A stretch of 47,428 nt of DNA from a candidate division CSSED10-310 bacterium. Lineage in GTDB: Bacteria > CSSED10-310. Under the pieces are notes generated by a model. The model had not been told where the DNA came from, did no database searches, and worked only from the letters and a program-made list of their open reading frames with translations. The stretch is from positions 1-47,428 of the forward strand of contig JAFGMN010000287.1 of assembly GCA_016927515.1 (NCBI GenBank), in the 5' to 3' direction. Position numbers and translations under genes: made by a program. Shown one piece after another: positions 40,850 to 47,428 of the stretch. The stretch's first letter is position 1. Every line of letters begins with the position of its first letter.

Positions 40850-42194
40850 ACTCCAATCCACCCGGATGTTCCACGAGACCGGATGTCTTGAGGCGGTCAA
40901 TGGAGTCATGCTGACGGCACGATTGAACCACGTCCGCATCGGTGAAATATGCACCGTTGATTCACAAGGTGGTCATCTTCAGGCGGAAGTCGTCGGATTT
41001 AGAGACAATCAATGTCTGTTGATGCCTTTCGGTTTCACGGATGGCTTGCATGTGGGTGCAGATGTGAAACCAACTGGCCAACCCTTTTGTTTTCCTTGTG
41101 GATCATTTCTAAAAGGAGCCGTTCTCGATGGTCTGGGATCCCCCATAGAGATTAAACTGAAAAACACACCCCATTTAGGGATACTTGCTTCACCTAAGTC
41201 TACAAAAGCGGCATACCGAAGTGTTCATTCATCGCCGCCTGATCCACTTCGACGCAATCGCATCACGAAACCCTTGTTAACAGGAATTGCAGCCATCGAT
41301 GCATGTCTGACAATTGGCATCGGTCAGCGCGTCGGCATTTTCGCTGCTGCAGGGACCGGAAAAAGCACGTTGTTGGGGCAGATCGCGCGGACAGCTACAG
41401 CGGATGTCATCGTAATCAATCTGATCGGTGAACGGGGAAGAGAAGTCCGAGAATTTATCGAGGACCATCTGACTGATGAAGGGATGCAACGATCGATTGT
41501 TGTTGCCGCTACGTCGGATCAGCCCGCAATCATCCGGATGAAATCCGCGTATATTGCGACGTCAATCGCTGAGTATTTTCGCGATCAGGGATATCATGTC
41601 CTTCTTATCATGGATTCGGTGACGCGGTTTGCTCGTGCCATGAGAGAAATGGGTTTGGCTCGAGGTGAATCACCGGCTCGGTCTGGATACCCGCCCTCGG
41701 TATTCGCGGAGCTTCCACGGCTTCTTGAACGGGCAGGATCGAGTGAAACCGGGTCGATCACCGGGATATATTCCGTTCTCGTTGATGGAGATGACCTGAC
41801 GGAACCCGTTGCGGATGAAGTTCTGTCAATTCTGGATGGGCATATAATCCTGTCCCGGCAATTGGCTGCTGAAAATCATTATCCCGCAATCGATATTCTC
41901 CAGTCAAAAAGCCGAGTGATGCATTACATCGTGTCTTCCACCCAGCGACAAATGGTCAATGAACTGATCGGTATCTACGCAAAGTATATCAACAATCAGG
42001 ATGCTTTGCGCTTCGGATTATACCAAAGCGGAACGAATTCTGAACTGGATCGGGCAGTAGAAATGAAACCTCGAATCGATGATCTGCTTTGCACGGTATG
42101 GGAACGAACGGAATCATTGGAGGTTCTTGAAAACCAGTTGAATAACGTGCTCACAGGACCTGGTGTCGATAGAACAAGGAATGACGCGTCATGA
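40809..42194 (+). CDS. sctN: T3SS ATPase SctN
   Basis: A 461-residue F1/flagellar-type ATPase that powers unfolding and export of substrates. The GTG at 40809 has AAGGAGG at the right distance. Walker A reads FAAAGTGKSTLL (about residues 178-188), with Ala for the first Gly, which the [AG]xxxxGK[ST] pattern allows. NLIGERGREVREFIEDHL, Walker B in VLLIMDSVTRFARAMREMGLARGESPARSGYPPSVFAELPRLLERAG and the GSITGIYSVLVDGDDLTEPVADEVLSILDGHIILSR block are standard. Overlaps sctJ and the SctO-like gene. Confidence 0.95.
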   Translation: MFLQGKPWQTMLTELQSTRMFHETGCLEAVNGVMLTARLNHVRIGEICTVDSQGGHLQAEVVGFRDNQCLLMPFGFTDGLHVGADVKPTGQPFCFPCGSFLKGAVLDGLGSPIEIKLKNTPHLGILASPKSTKAAYRSVHSSPPDPLRRNRITKPLLTGIAAIDACLTIGIGQRVGIFAAAGTGKSTLLGQIARTATADVIVINLIGERGREVREFIEDHLTDEGMQRSIVVAATSDQPAIIRMKSAYIATSIAEYFRDQGYHVLLIMDSVTRFARAMREMGLARGESPARSGYPPSVFAELPRLLERAGSSETGSITGIYSVLVDGDDLTEPVADEVLSILDGHIILSRQLAAENHYPAIDILQSKSRVMHYIVSSTQRQMVNELIGIYAKYINNQDALRFGLYQSGTNSELDRAVEMKPRIDDLLCTVWERTESLEVLENQLNNVLTGPGVDRTRNDAS

Positions 42195-42673
42195 CTTCAT
42201 ATCGATTTCAATTCATGATCGATGAGTTTGAGCGGATTCTGAAGCAGTCTGCGATAGAAGTGGTTCGACTGAAGACTGCTCTCGGCGATACCAGGTGCAA
42301 CCTGGAGCGAGTCATTGAGATGTTGGACCGCATAGACGAAGTCGCCGGATCGCTGCGGAACGATATGACGAATTCCATGGGAATCCGATCCGTCAATGAA
42401 CTGCGAACATCCATCGACCGCATACATGGTTACCGAGTATGGCACGCACACATGAAGAATCGAGCGGTCGAATTGGATGCTCTCCACCAGACATTAGAAC
42501 AACGATGTGATGCAGCTCAATGTCGTCTGATCCATGCCTATCGCCGAATGAAGGGCTTCCAGATACATCGGGATCACAGTCGGAAAAACACGCGGAATAA
42601 GCAACTGAAAACGGAAAAGCGTCAGAATGAAGAGATCCTTGCCATCTACTCCGAAGGAAAGGGAAGCAAATGA
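42191..42673 (+). CDS. sctO: T3SS stalk protein SctO-like (FliJ/YscO-like)
   Basis: A 160-residue protein predicted to be almost entirely helical coiled coil with many charged residues. No sequence motif is diagnostic, but SctO/FliJ proteins are recognised mainly by length, coiled-coil nature and position right after the ATPase gene. All three fit. It starts within the sctN stop (ATGA overlap) and ends with the same arrangement into the next gene. SctO contacts the ATPase hexamer and the export gate SctV. Confidence 0.65.
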   Translation: MTSYRFQFMIDEFERILKQSAIEVVRLKTALGDTRCNLERVIEMLDRIDEVAGSLRNDMTNSMGIRSVNELRTSIDRIHGYRVWHAHMKNRAVELDALHQTLEQRCDAAQCRLIHAYRRMKGFQIHRDHSRKNTRNKQLKTEKRQNEEILAIYSEGKGSK

Positions 42674-43236
42674 AAGTGAGTGATCACAACTCGTGTCCAC
42701 CGATCCAGACGCAACGCCAAACAGAAGGGATAGCCGGAGAAAAGCGGTTTTCTCGCTATCTGCCCGGCATGAAAGACAAACGGTCTCGCCCGAAGGTGCC
42801 GAACGATGGAGCATCCGAAGTAGAGAGGATGATTGCACGGACTGTCACGCGAACGATTCCGGTGCTCCTCGGCGTGCCTTCCGAAATGCACAAAACTCCA
42901 ACGGTCGAACCCCTCGGATTATCTCTTGTTCAATTTCTTCATGAGGTGATTCGGCGTATCCAGACACGAACCGGTTCGAGCGATTCACAGCATCATCTTG
43001 CTTTCGATATTCCAGGATGTGGAACCCTGAGCATCCAGGGCTCCATCCGCTCCGATGCAATATCTTTAGCGATCAGTGGTTTCCGTGCATTGGAACAGCT
43101 TCAAGCAAGCCACCTCCGACACCTCGAACGTCGCCTGACTGGTTTGATCGGTATTTCTGTCAGGCTGCAAATGATCCCCCTTCGGAAACGTGATGACGAG
43201 CGTGAGGGAAGAAATAATGAAAATGATTCGCGCTGA
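42670..43236 (+). CDS. sctP: T3SS needle-length regulator SctP-like (FliK-like)
   Basis: A 188-residue protein. The first ~80 residues are disordered and rich in polar and basic residues. A C-terminal ~90-residue domain follows (AFDIPGCGTLSIQGSIRSDAISLAISGFRALEQLQASHLRHLERRL), resembling the T3S4 substrate-switch domain of FliK/SctP. SctP proteins are secreted rulers that end needle assembly. Position between SctO and SctQ genes supports the call. It is short for the family. Coupled to neighbours by overlaps at both ends. Confidence 0.55.
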   Translation: MKVSDHNSCPPIQTQRQTEGIAGEKRFSRYLPGMKDKRSRPKVPNDGASEVERMIARTVTRTIPVLLGVPSEMHKTPTVEPLGLSLVQFLHEVIRRIQTRTGSSDSQHHLAFDIPGCGTLSIQGSIRSDAISLAISGFRALEQLQASHLRHLERRLTGLIGISVRLQMIPLRKRDDEREGRNNENDSR

Positions 43237-44755
43237 CAGTGAATTCGCCGACTCCTGGATCCAGTTGAACCATGACGATGTGATTCGACGCAATCATTTG
43301 GTCGAAACGATAAATAGAGTGTGGAGTAAATGCCGTTTAGAGCGCGATGAAAGAGAAAATACGGAACACGTTTGTTCCATTGGATTGAAAACACCCGCCA
43401 TGCTGGTTTCTGTTCAAAAACCGAATGCCCCAATAGAAACATTTGGGTTCGATGATGGTCTCCCGAAACTGATTGGACGCAGCCGACGATCGGATATCCG
43501 GTTGCTGGATCCGGAAATCAGTTCAGTTCATGCATGCCTGATACCGGATCGATACGGCTCGGTTTGGATCATGGATCTGGGAAGCCGCAATGGTATCACG
43601 TGCAATAATGCGATGCTGGGACCGTTCCGATCGAGATCAATAGCCCGGAATGATGTCTTGCTTCTGGGTGATAATGCACTATCAGTTGAATATCATTGCG
43701 CTCACGACCAATCGTCAAATGGGTGTTGGTCAAAACCGCTATTCTACTCGTCATATGAAACAGGATTTGTCCCACACGGTCCGATGTTTCGCTGCGAAGA
43801 TACAAAGGGGAAAAGTCTGTTCATTTTTACCTGTGATCCGTTCCAGGTTGTTCAGTGGCTTGTCGCATGTCATGATTTGGCTGTTTCGCACGAATGCTTG
43901 ACACGTCTCCATCCAGAGATTGCGACGCAGATCGCCTCTGTGTGGATTTCATCTGTTGTTTCGCACGAGTTGATTCCCGGACTTCCCCCTTTGACGATTT
44001 TGCGCCAAGACGAGATGCAATATCCAGTGAATCGAGCCTGGACCAAGGTCGAAGTGATGGCATACCAGAGCGATCGGTGTTTCCCGTTACGTTTCGAAAT
44101 ACTGCCTGAAGAGCTGCCTGAATGCACAGCTTTTCATCAATATATCCGAACACATAACCCGGGTTTGCTGGAAATCACGGATGCATTGACATATTCGGTT
44201 TCACTGGTAGTGGAGGTGGAAAACTGTTTTCTACCCGACGATGTGGGGAATCAGTTGACTCCGGGGGATCTTGTGTTGCTTGGGAAACCAGGTCATCTGA
44301 CCCTGGCAGGAGTTATGCCCAGCCGTGTGTTCATTCATCCGGGCAGCGGAAAAAGTCTACCGACACATTGGGTATGTACTACTACTGGCGTCGATGGGCG
44401 GTGTGTTCTGACTGTTTGTGACAATGAAAAGGAGGCTGAAATAATGAAAGGCAATTCACAAGTGAAGACGACTTTTTATGCTCAGGAAGCGTCGCAGATG
44501 TGTGAAACAAAAATGCTATGCATCGCTGAGATTCCCATGATGGATCTGCGCATTGAACTGTGCCGGTTATCGGTGTCAGTCAGGCAATTGATGGATTGGG
44601 GTCCGGGCATGACGATTTTTACTGATCGAAAACCGGATGATCCGGTGGTTTTGCGATGCGGGGATCGATGGGTGGGAAATGGAAGGCTGGTTTTGATTGA
44701 TGGAGAATTAGGAGTGGAAATCACGGAAAGAGTTAAGGAGAGGAATCATGAATGA
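43217..44755 (+). CDS. sctQ: FHA-SctQ fusion: T3SS C-ring/sorting-platform protein with N-terminal FHA domain
   Basis: A 512-residue protein from ATG 43217, after GAGGGA. Residues ~70-160 form an FHA domain with canonical phosphothreonine-binding motifs: PKLIGRSRRSDIRL, SSVHACL and WIMDLGSRNGI. A central SctQ-like region follows. Two SPOA domains then occur: ~310-385 (SVSLVVEVENCFLPDDVGNQLTPGDLVLL) and ~430-505 (ELCRLSVSVRQLMDWGPGMTIF, GRLVLIDGELGVEITE). SctQ normally has no FHA domain; FHA folds are usually in SctD. The fusion is one uninterrupted frame, so it is unlikely to be an assembly artefact. It overlaps the SctP-like and FliO-like genes. Confidence 0.85.
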   Translation: MKMIRADSEFADSWIQLNHDDVIRRNHLVETINRVWSKCRLERDERENTEHVCSIGLKTPAMLVSVQKPNAPIETFGFDDGLPKLIGRSRRSDIRLLDPEISSVHACLIPDRYGSVWIMDLGSRNGITCNNAMLGPFRSRSIARNDVLLLGDNALSVEYHCAHDQSSNGCWSKPLFYSSYETGFVPHGPMFRCEDTKGKSLFIFTCDPFQVVQWLVACHDLAVSHECLTRLHPEIATQIASVWISSVVSHELIPGLPPLTILRQDEMQYPVNRAWTKVEVMAYQSDRCFPLRFEILPEELPECTAFHQYIRTHNPGLLEITDALTYSVSLVVEVENCFLPDDVGNQLTPGDLVLLGKPGHLTLAGVMPSRVFIHPGSGKSLPTHWVCTTTGVDGRCVLTVCDNEKEAEIMKGNSQVKTTFYAQEASQMCETKMLCIAEIPMMDLRIELCRLSVSVRQLMDWGPGMTIFTDRKPDDPVVLRCGDRWVGNGRLVLIDGELGVEITERVKERNHE

Positions 44756-45077
44756 AGTTGGAAGAATGCTGCTGGCCCTGCTCACAGTTCTGGCGTTGAT
44801 TGCTTTGCTTGCAGGAATGCGATGGGTGAAAAGTTACAGAGGATTGTGTGAACGGGAACGAGGGATGTGTGTGATTGGCCGTTTACCCATGACGGCCCGA
44901 GCGCAGGTTGTTATGGTAGCTATCCACAACAAGCAAATCGCAATCGGAATTGCTGGGGATTCACTGACCGTGCTTTCGGTGAGTCAGGCGAATAGCGACA
45001 TGAATGCAAAGGCTGAAATACGGGATGGTTCAAACAATGAATCGCTCGTGTTTCAAGAAAGGAAGGGTGTCGCATGA
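44748..45077 (+). CDS. FliO-like export apparatus protein
   Basis: A 109-residue protein with one N-terminal membrane segment (MLLALLTVLALIALLAGM). A short cytoplasmic beta-rich domain follows: CVIGRLPMTARAQVVMVAIHNKQIAIGIAGDSLTVLSV. This matches the FliO pattern of a single helix followed by a small SH3-like domain. FliO scaffolds FliP assembly in flagella and is generally absent from injectisome operons. Position immediately before sctR (4-base overlap) mirrors fliO-fliP order. AAGGAGAGG precedes the ATG. Confidence 0.7.
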   Translation: MNEVGRMLLALLTVLALIALLAGMRWVKSYRGLCERERGMCVIGRLPMTARAQVVMVAIHNKQIAIGIAGDSLTVLSVSQANSDMNAKAEIRDGSNNESLVFQERKGVA

Positions 45078-45745
45078 CTGGAGATCCAATGATTCAACAG
45101 CCTGGTATTGTCCTTGTTTTTCTTTCAATTGTGTCATTGCTCCCGATTCTCGTGATCGCGACAACGTCGTTCGTCAAGCTTTCAGTTGTGCTTTCCCTCC
45201 TGCGATCAGCACTAGGCACTCCGCAGATTCCCGCTAACACGGTCATTACGGGGCTATCGCTGGTTTTATCATTGATTGTGATGAGTCCGGTCTTGACTGC
45301 GATTCAGGACCGAATGGCGGAAAAAGATCTCTCGCTGCGCATCTTGATGGAGGGTGATTTTCAGAAGCATGCCGATCTATTCGTTGCATGTTCACGGGAA
45401 CCGATGGTCAGCTTTTTACTGAAACATGCTCATGAGCAGGAAGTCACGATGATGCGGGAGATGGTGGTTGCCTCTCATGGTTTGGATGTCGGCCAGGAGG
45501 GATCTCCGGTCCTGGTTGCCGTTGCTGCATTTGTGTTGTCTGAACTAAAGGAGGCATTTCAAATCGGCTTTATTATTTTCTTACCGTTCTTAATCATCGA
45601 CATGGTTGTTGCAAATATTCTTCAGGCCATGGGTATGGTCATGCTTTCGCCGACAACAATTTCCCTGCCGTTTAAGTTGTTGTTGTTTGTCTTGGCGGAT
45701 GGATGGCACTTGTTGATTCAGGGTCTTGTCGCCGGTTATTTATAG
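45074..45745 (+). CDS. sctR: T3SS export gate protein SctR (FliP/YscR-like)
   Basis: A 223-residue membrane protein with four hydrophobic segments. IVLVFLSIVSLLPILVIATTSFVKLSVVLSLLRSALGTPQIPANTVITGLSLVLSLIVMSP is the hallmark of the family, and IGFIIFLPFLIIDMVVANILQAMGMVMLSPTTISLPFKLLLFVLADGW is the C-terminal signature. Five copies form the core of the export gate with SctS and SctT. It has no long signal peptide, unlike flagellar FliP. Confidence 0.96.
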   Translation: MTGDPMIQQPGIVLVFLSIVSLLPILVIATTSFVKLSVVLSLLRSALGTPQIPANTVITGLSLVLSLIVMSPVLTAIQDRMAEKDLSLRILMEGDFQKHADLFVACSREPMVSFLLKHAHEQEVTMMREMVVASHGLDVGQEGSPVLVAVAAFVLSELKEAFQIGFIIFLPFLIIDMVVANILQAMGMVMLSPTTISLPFKLLLFVLADGWHLLIQGLVAGYL

Positions 45746-45756
45746 GAGGAACAAAC

Positions 45757-46026
45757 ATGGTGGTGGTGATCGAGCAGTTGTTAAGGGAATCATTGGTTTT
45801 GTGCTGCGTTGTTTCGGGACCGGTGCTAGGAGCTGCCTTGGTTGTGGGGTTTTCCGTGAGCTTTTTTCAAGCGGTGACGCAGATTCAGGAGCAAACCATG
45901 TCGTATATCCCGAAGCTCGTGGTTGTTTTTGTCGTTTTGTTAATGAGTTTTGGATGGATGGCTCGTTTGCTTGTGGCGTTTTCCCGGAAGCTTTTCTCGA
46001 GTATCGCCGGGTTACCGGTAGGATGA
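45757..46026 (+). CDS. sctS: T3SS export gate protein SctS (FliQ/YscS-like)
   Basis: An 89-residue protein with two membrane helices, standard for the family. The start at ATG 45757 follows AGGAGG. VSGPVLGAALVVGFSVSFFQAVTQIQEQTMSYIPKLVVVFVVLL matches the conserved SctS/FliQ core. It lies 11 bases after the sctR stop. Confidence 0.95.
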   Translation: MVVVIEQLLRESLVLCCVVSGPVLGAALVVGFSVSFFQAVTQIQEQTMSYIPKLVVVFVVLLMSFGWMARLLVAFSRKLFSSIAGLPVG

Positions 46027-46027
46027 T

Positions 46028-46771
46028 ATGGGCGACTCAGTCTCTATACTGTATACATTTTTCCTTGTTTTTGCACGGATAGTCCCCATCAGTGTGATGT
46101 CACCGGTTTTAGGTGCCCACTGGGTTAATGGCAAGGCGCAGATGGTGATGTGCGGCGTGATCAGCGCTTGTATGCTTCCAGCGGTGACTGGCCCATTGCC
46201 TGGGAATCTGGTGGTGGGTCTGATCGTTGAGTGCTTGCGGGGATGTATCTTGGGATTGTTGACATCATTACCGTTTCATGCGATTGAGGCTGCTGGTGAA
46301 TGGCTGGACGTGAATCGTGGAGAGACGTTAGCATCGCTTTTAATTCCTCAGTTTTCGACCCGAACATCTTCGATGGGACGATTGTTTTTAGTCATGGCCA
46401 CCGCATTATTTTTTAGTTCGAATCATCATCTTGTCTTTATCCGGGCGTTGCAGGAGAGTTTTGTGCTAATCCCGATGACTTGCAGTTGGCGCGACGGATT
46501 TAGTCACGATTCGATGGTGGCAGCAACTTGGGTGATCGATGGTGTTTCCGTCTATTTCCGTACAGCGATGCGAATAACGTTGCCCATCGTTTTCCTGTTA
46601 TGGTTGACGGACATTGTACTGGGTTTCATTAATCGGGTAGCTCCGGCGTTGCAGGTTTTTTATCTTGGATTGCCTCTGAAATTGTGGCTTGGAATTGGCA
46701 TGGCTGCATTGATAACCCGGCGGTTAGTCCCGGTTATTCTGGATGTGCTTGTCAGGCCGGTGGTTATGTAA
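46028..46771 (+). CDS. sctT: T3SS export gate protein SctT (FliR/YscT-like)
   Basis: A 247-residue multi-helix membrane protein. FFLVFARIVPISVMSPVLG at the N-terminus, and ECLRGCILGLLTSLPFHAIEAAGEWLDVNRGETLASLLIPQFSTRTSSMGRLFLVMATALFFSSNHHLVFIRALQESF match the family. One base separates it from sctS. The usual next gene, sctU, does not follow; clpX does, so the operon ends here. Confidence 0.94.
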   Translation: MGDSVSILYTFFLVFARIVPISVMSPVLGAHWVNGKAQMVMCGVISACMLPAVTGPLPGNLVVGLIVECLRGCILGLLTSLPFHAIEAAGEWLDVNRGETLASLLIPQFSTRTSSMGRLFLVMATALFFSSNHHLVFIRALQESFVLIPMTCSWRDGFSHDSMVAATWVIDGVSVYFRTAMRITLPIVFLLWLTDIVLGFINRVAPALQVFYLGLPLKLWLGIGMAALITRRLVPVILDVLVRPVVM

Positions 46772-46772
46772 C

Positions 46773-46801
46773 TTGACGAATCGATCACTGCTCTTTACAG
46801 T
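46773..46801 (+). promoter_or_regulatory. Candidate promoter for clpX
   Basis: TTGACG and TACAGT are separated by 17 bases in the gap between sctT and clpX. A 6-bp inverted repeat (TCACTG ... CAGTGA, 46785-46803) overlaps the -10 element and could be an operator. Inference from sequence pattern only. Confidence 0.4.
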
Positions 46802-46816
46802 GAGCCTGCGCTGAAG

Positions 46817-46846
46817 TGTGAAGAAGCGTGAAGAAGCGTGAAGGAG
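46817..46846. repeat. Short tandem repeat in the clpX leader
   Basis: AAGAAGCGTG occurs twice head to tail, flanked by partial copies (TGTG and AAGGAG), ending in the Shine-Dalgarno sequence AAGGAG of clpX. Copy-number change by slippage could alter the leader length. Confidence 0.6.
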
Positions 46847-46853
46847 AAACTGG

Positions 46854-47428
46854 ATGGCTGAAAAACGAAACTTTCTACAGAGGTGCTCATTTTGCGGGAA
46901 ATCGCAGCATGAGATCGAGAAAATGATTGTTGGACCCCGCGTGTATATATGCAATGAATGTGTTGAGCAGTGTTATCGGATGCTTGAAGATGACCGCCGT
47001 GAGATTGGGTCGTTTGCAATGGAAGACATTGATCTGCCGACGCCTTCGGAGATCAAAGCTCATCTGGATGAATATGTCATTGGGCAGGATCAGGCGAAAA
47101 AGATATTGTCAGTGGCAGTGCACAATCATTATCGACGAATTGAGCACAAGGAATCGAAAAAAAGCGATCCGGAAAACTACGTTCATCTCGATAAATCCAA
47201 TATTATGCTACTGGGTCCTACCGGATCGGGTAAGACATTATTGGCTCAAACATTGGCCCGGTATTTAAAGGTTCCGTTCGCGGTTGCAGATGCGACGACG
47301 TTGACGGAAGCAGGATATGTCGGAGAGGATGTCGAGACGATCATCCTGAAGCTGCTTCTGGCTGCAGATATGAAAATTGAGAAGGCTCAGAGGGGAATCA
47401 TCTATATTGATGAGATCGATAAGATTAC
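46854..47428 (+). CDS. clpX: ATP-dependent Clp protease ATPase subunit ClpX (partial, runs off the window)
   Basis: The first 191 codons of clpX; no stop is reached. The N-terminal zinc-binding domain [30 protein letters not shown] is complete. [24 protein letters not shown] and Walker [18 protein letters not shown] follow. The window ends in Walker B ([10 protein letters not shown]). ClpX unfolds substrates and feeds them to ClpP. AAGGAG lies 7 bases before the ATG. It is absent from the ORF track because it is open at the end. Neither tig nor clpP precedes it, so the usual tig-clpP-clpX order is broken. Confidence 0.96.
   Translation, partial: MAEKRNFLQRCSFCGKSQHEIEKMIVGPRVYICNECVEQCYRMLEDDRREIGSFAMEDIDLPTPSEIKAHLDEYVIGQDQAKKILSVAVHNHYRRIEHKESKKSDPENYVHLDKSNIMLLGPTGSGKTLLAQTLARYLKVPFAVADATTLTEAGYVGEDVETIILKLLLAADMKIEKAQRGIIYIDEIDKI

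Noticed and set aside
37326-46771. Reading the secretion operon as a flagellar operon
   Set aside because: SctJ is a 276-residue lipoprotein rather than FliF, an SctI rod gene is present, SctR lacks a FliP-like signal peptide, and no flagellin, hook or motor gene is in the window. Only the FliO-like gene points the other way.
46772-46853. Searching for sctU directly after sctT
   Set aside because: The gap is only 82 bases and the next frame is clearly ClpX, so sctU is not here.

Overview
The window comes from a diderm (Gram-negative-type) bacterium. It encodes a TonB-dependent outer-membrane receptor, lipobox lipoproteins and an export apparatus of the type III secretion (T3SS) kind. Base composition looks fairly even (roughly half G+C by eye). 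Secreted proteins carry Thr-Pro-rich linkers (TPTPEPT type) followed by a shared C-terminal domain, and one ends in an IPTL-CTERM-like tail. That style is typical of little-cultured candidate phyla. I cannot assign the phylum from sequence alone. No rRNA, tRNA, IS element, prophage or CRISPR array was seen.

Region 1 (1-5.0 kb): the 3' end of a secreted protein, an intrinsic terminator, an NADP-type succinate-semialdehyde dehydrogenase, an M61 peptidase with a PDZ domain, and a membrane protein of unknown function. Region 2 (5.0-13.5 kb): a cobalamin riboswitch controls a BtuB-like TonB receptor, translationally coupled to a beta-propeller secreted protein and followed by a cell-surface protein. 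Next come an IPTL-CTERM-like protein and a secreted trypsin-fold protease. This looks like a B12 capture locus plus other surface proteins. Region 3 (13.6-23 kb): DppA-type D-aminopeptidase, RluA-family pseudouridine synthase (minus strand), an asparagine-synthase-like protein, CinA, a TIGR01777-type epimerase, and an oligopeptide ABC transporter (binding protein plus two permeases, no ATPase here).

Region 4 (23-37.2 kb) is mostly housekeeping. It holds an aspartate-semialdehyde-dehydrogenase-like protein without the catalytic Cys, a lipoprotein with a pseudopilin-like domain, a class III nucleotidyl cyclase, and NadA-NadB for quinolinate synthesis. NadA lacks one expected iron-sulfur Cys. 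Further on are two membrane proteins, RsmA, UppP, a sirtuin (minus), the TldD/TldE protease pair, a membrane-anchored Holliday-junction-resolvase-like nuclease (minus) and a secreted protein (minus).

Region 5 (37.3-46.8 kb) is a tightly packed 15-gene non-flagellar T3SS operon behind a recognisable TTGACA promoter. The order is SctK-like?, SctL, two small proteins, a TPR chaperone-like protein, SctI, SctJ, SctN, SctO-like, SctP-like, an FHA-SctQ fusion, a FliO-like protein, SctR, SctS, SctT. SctC, SctD, SctF, SctU and SctV are not in the window. The FHA-SctQ fusion and the FliO-like gene inside an injectisome-type operon are its most unusual features. The window ends inside clpX.
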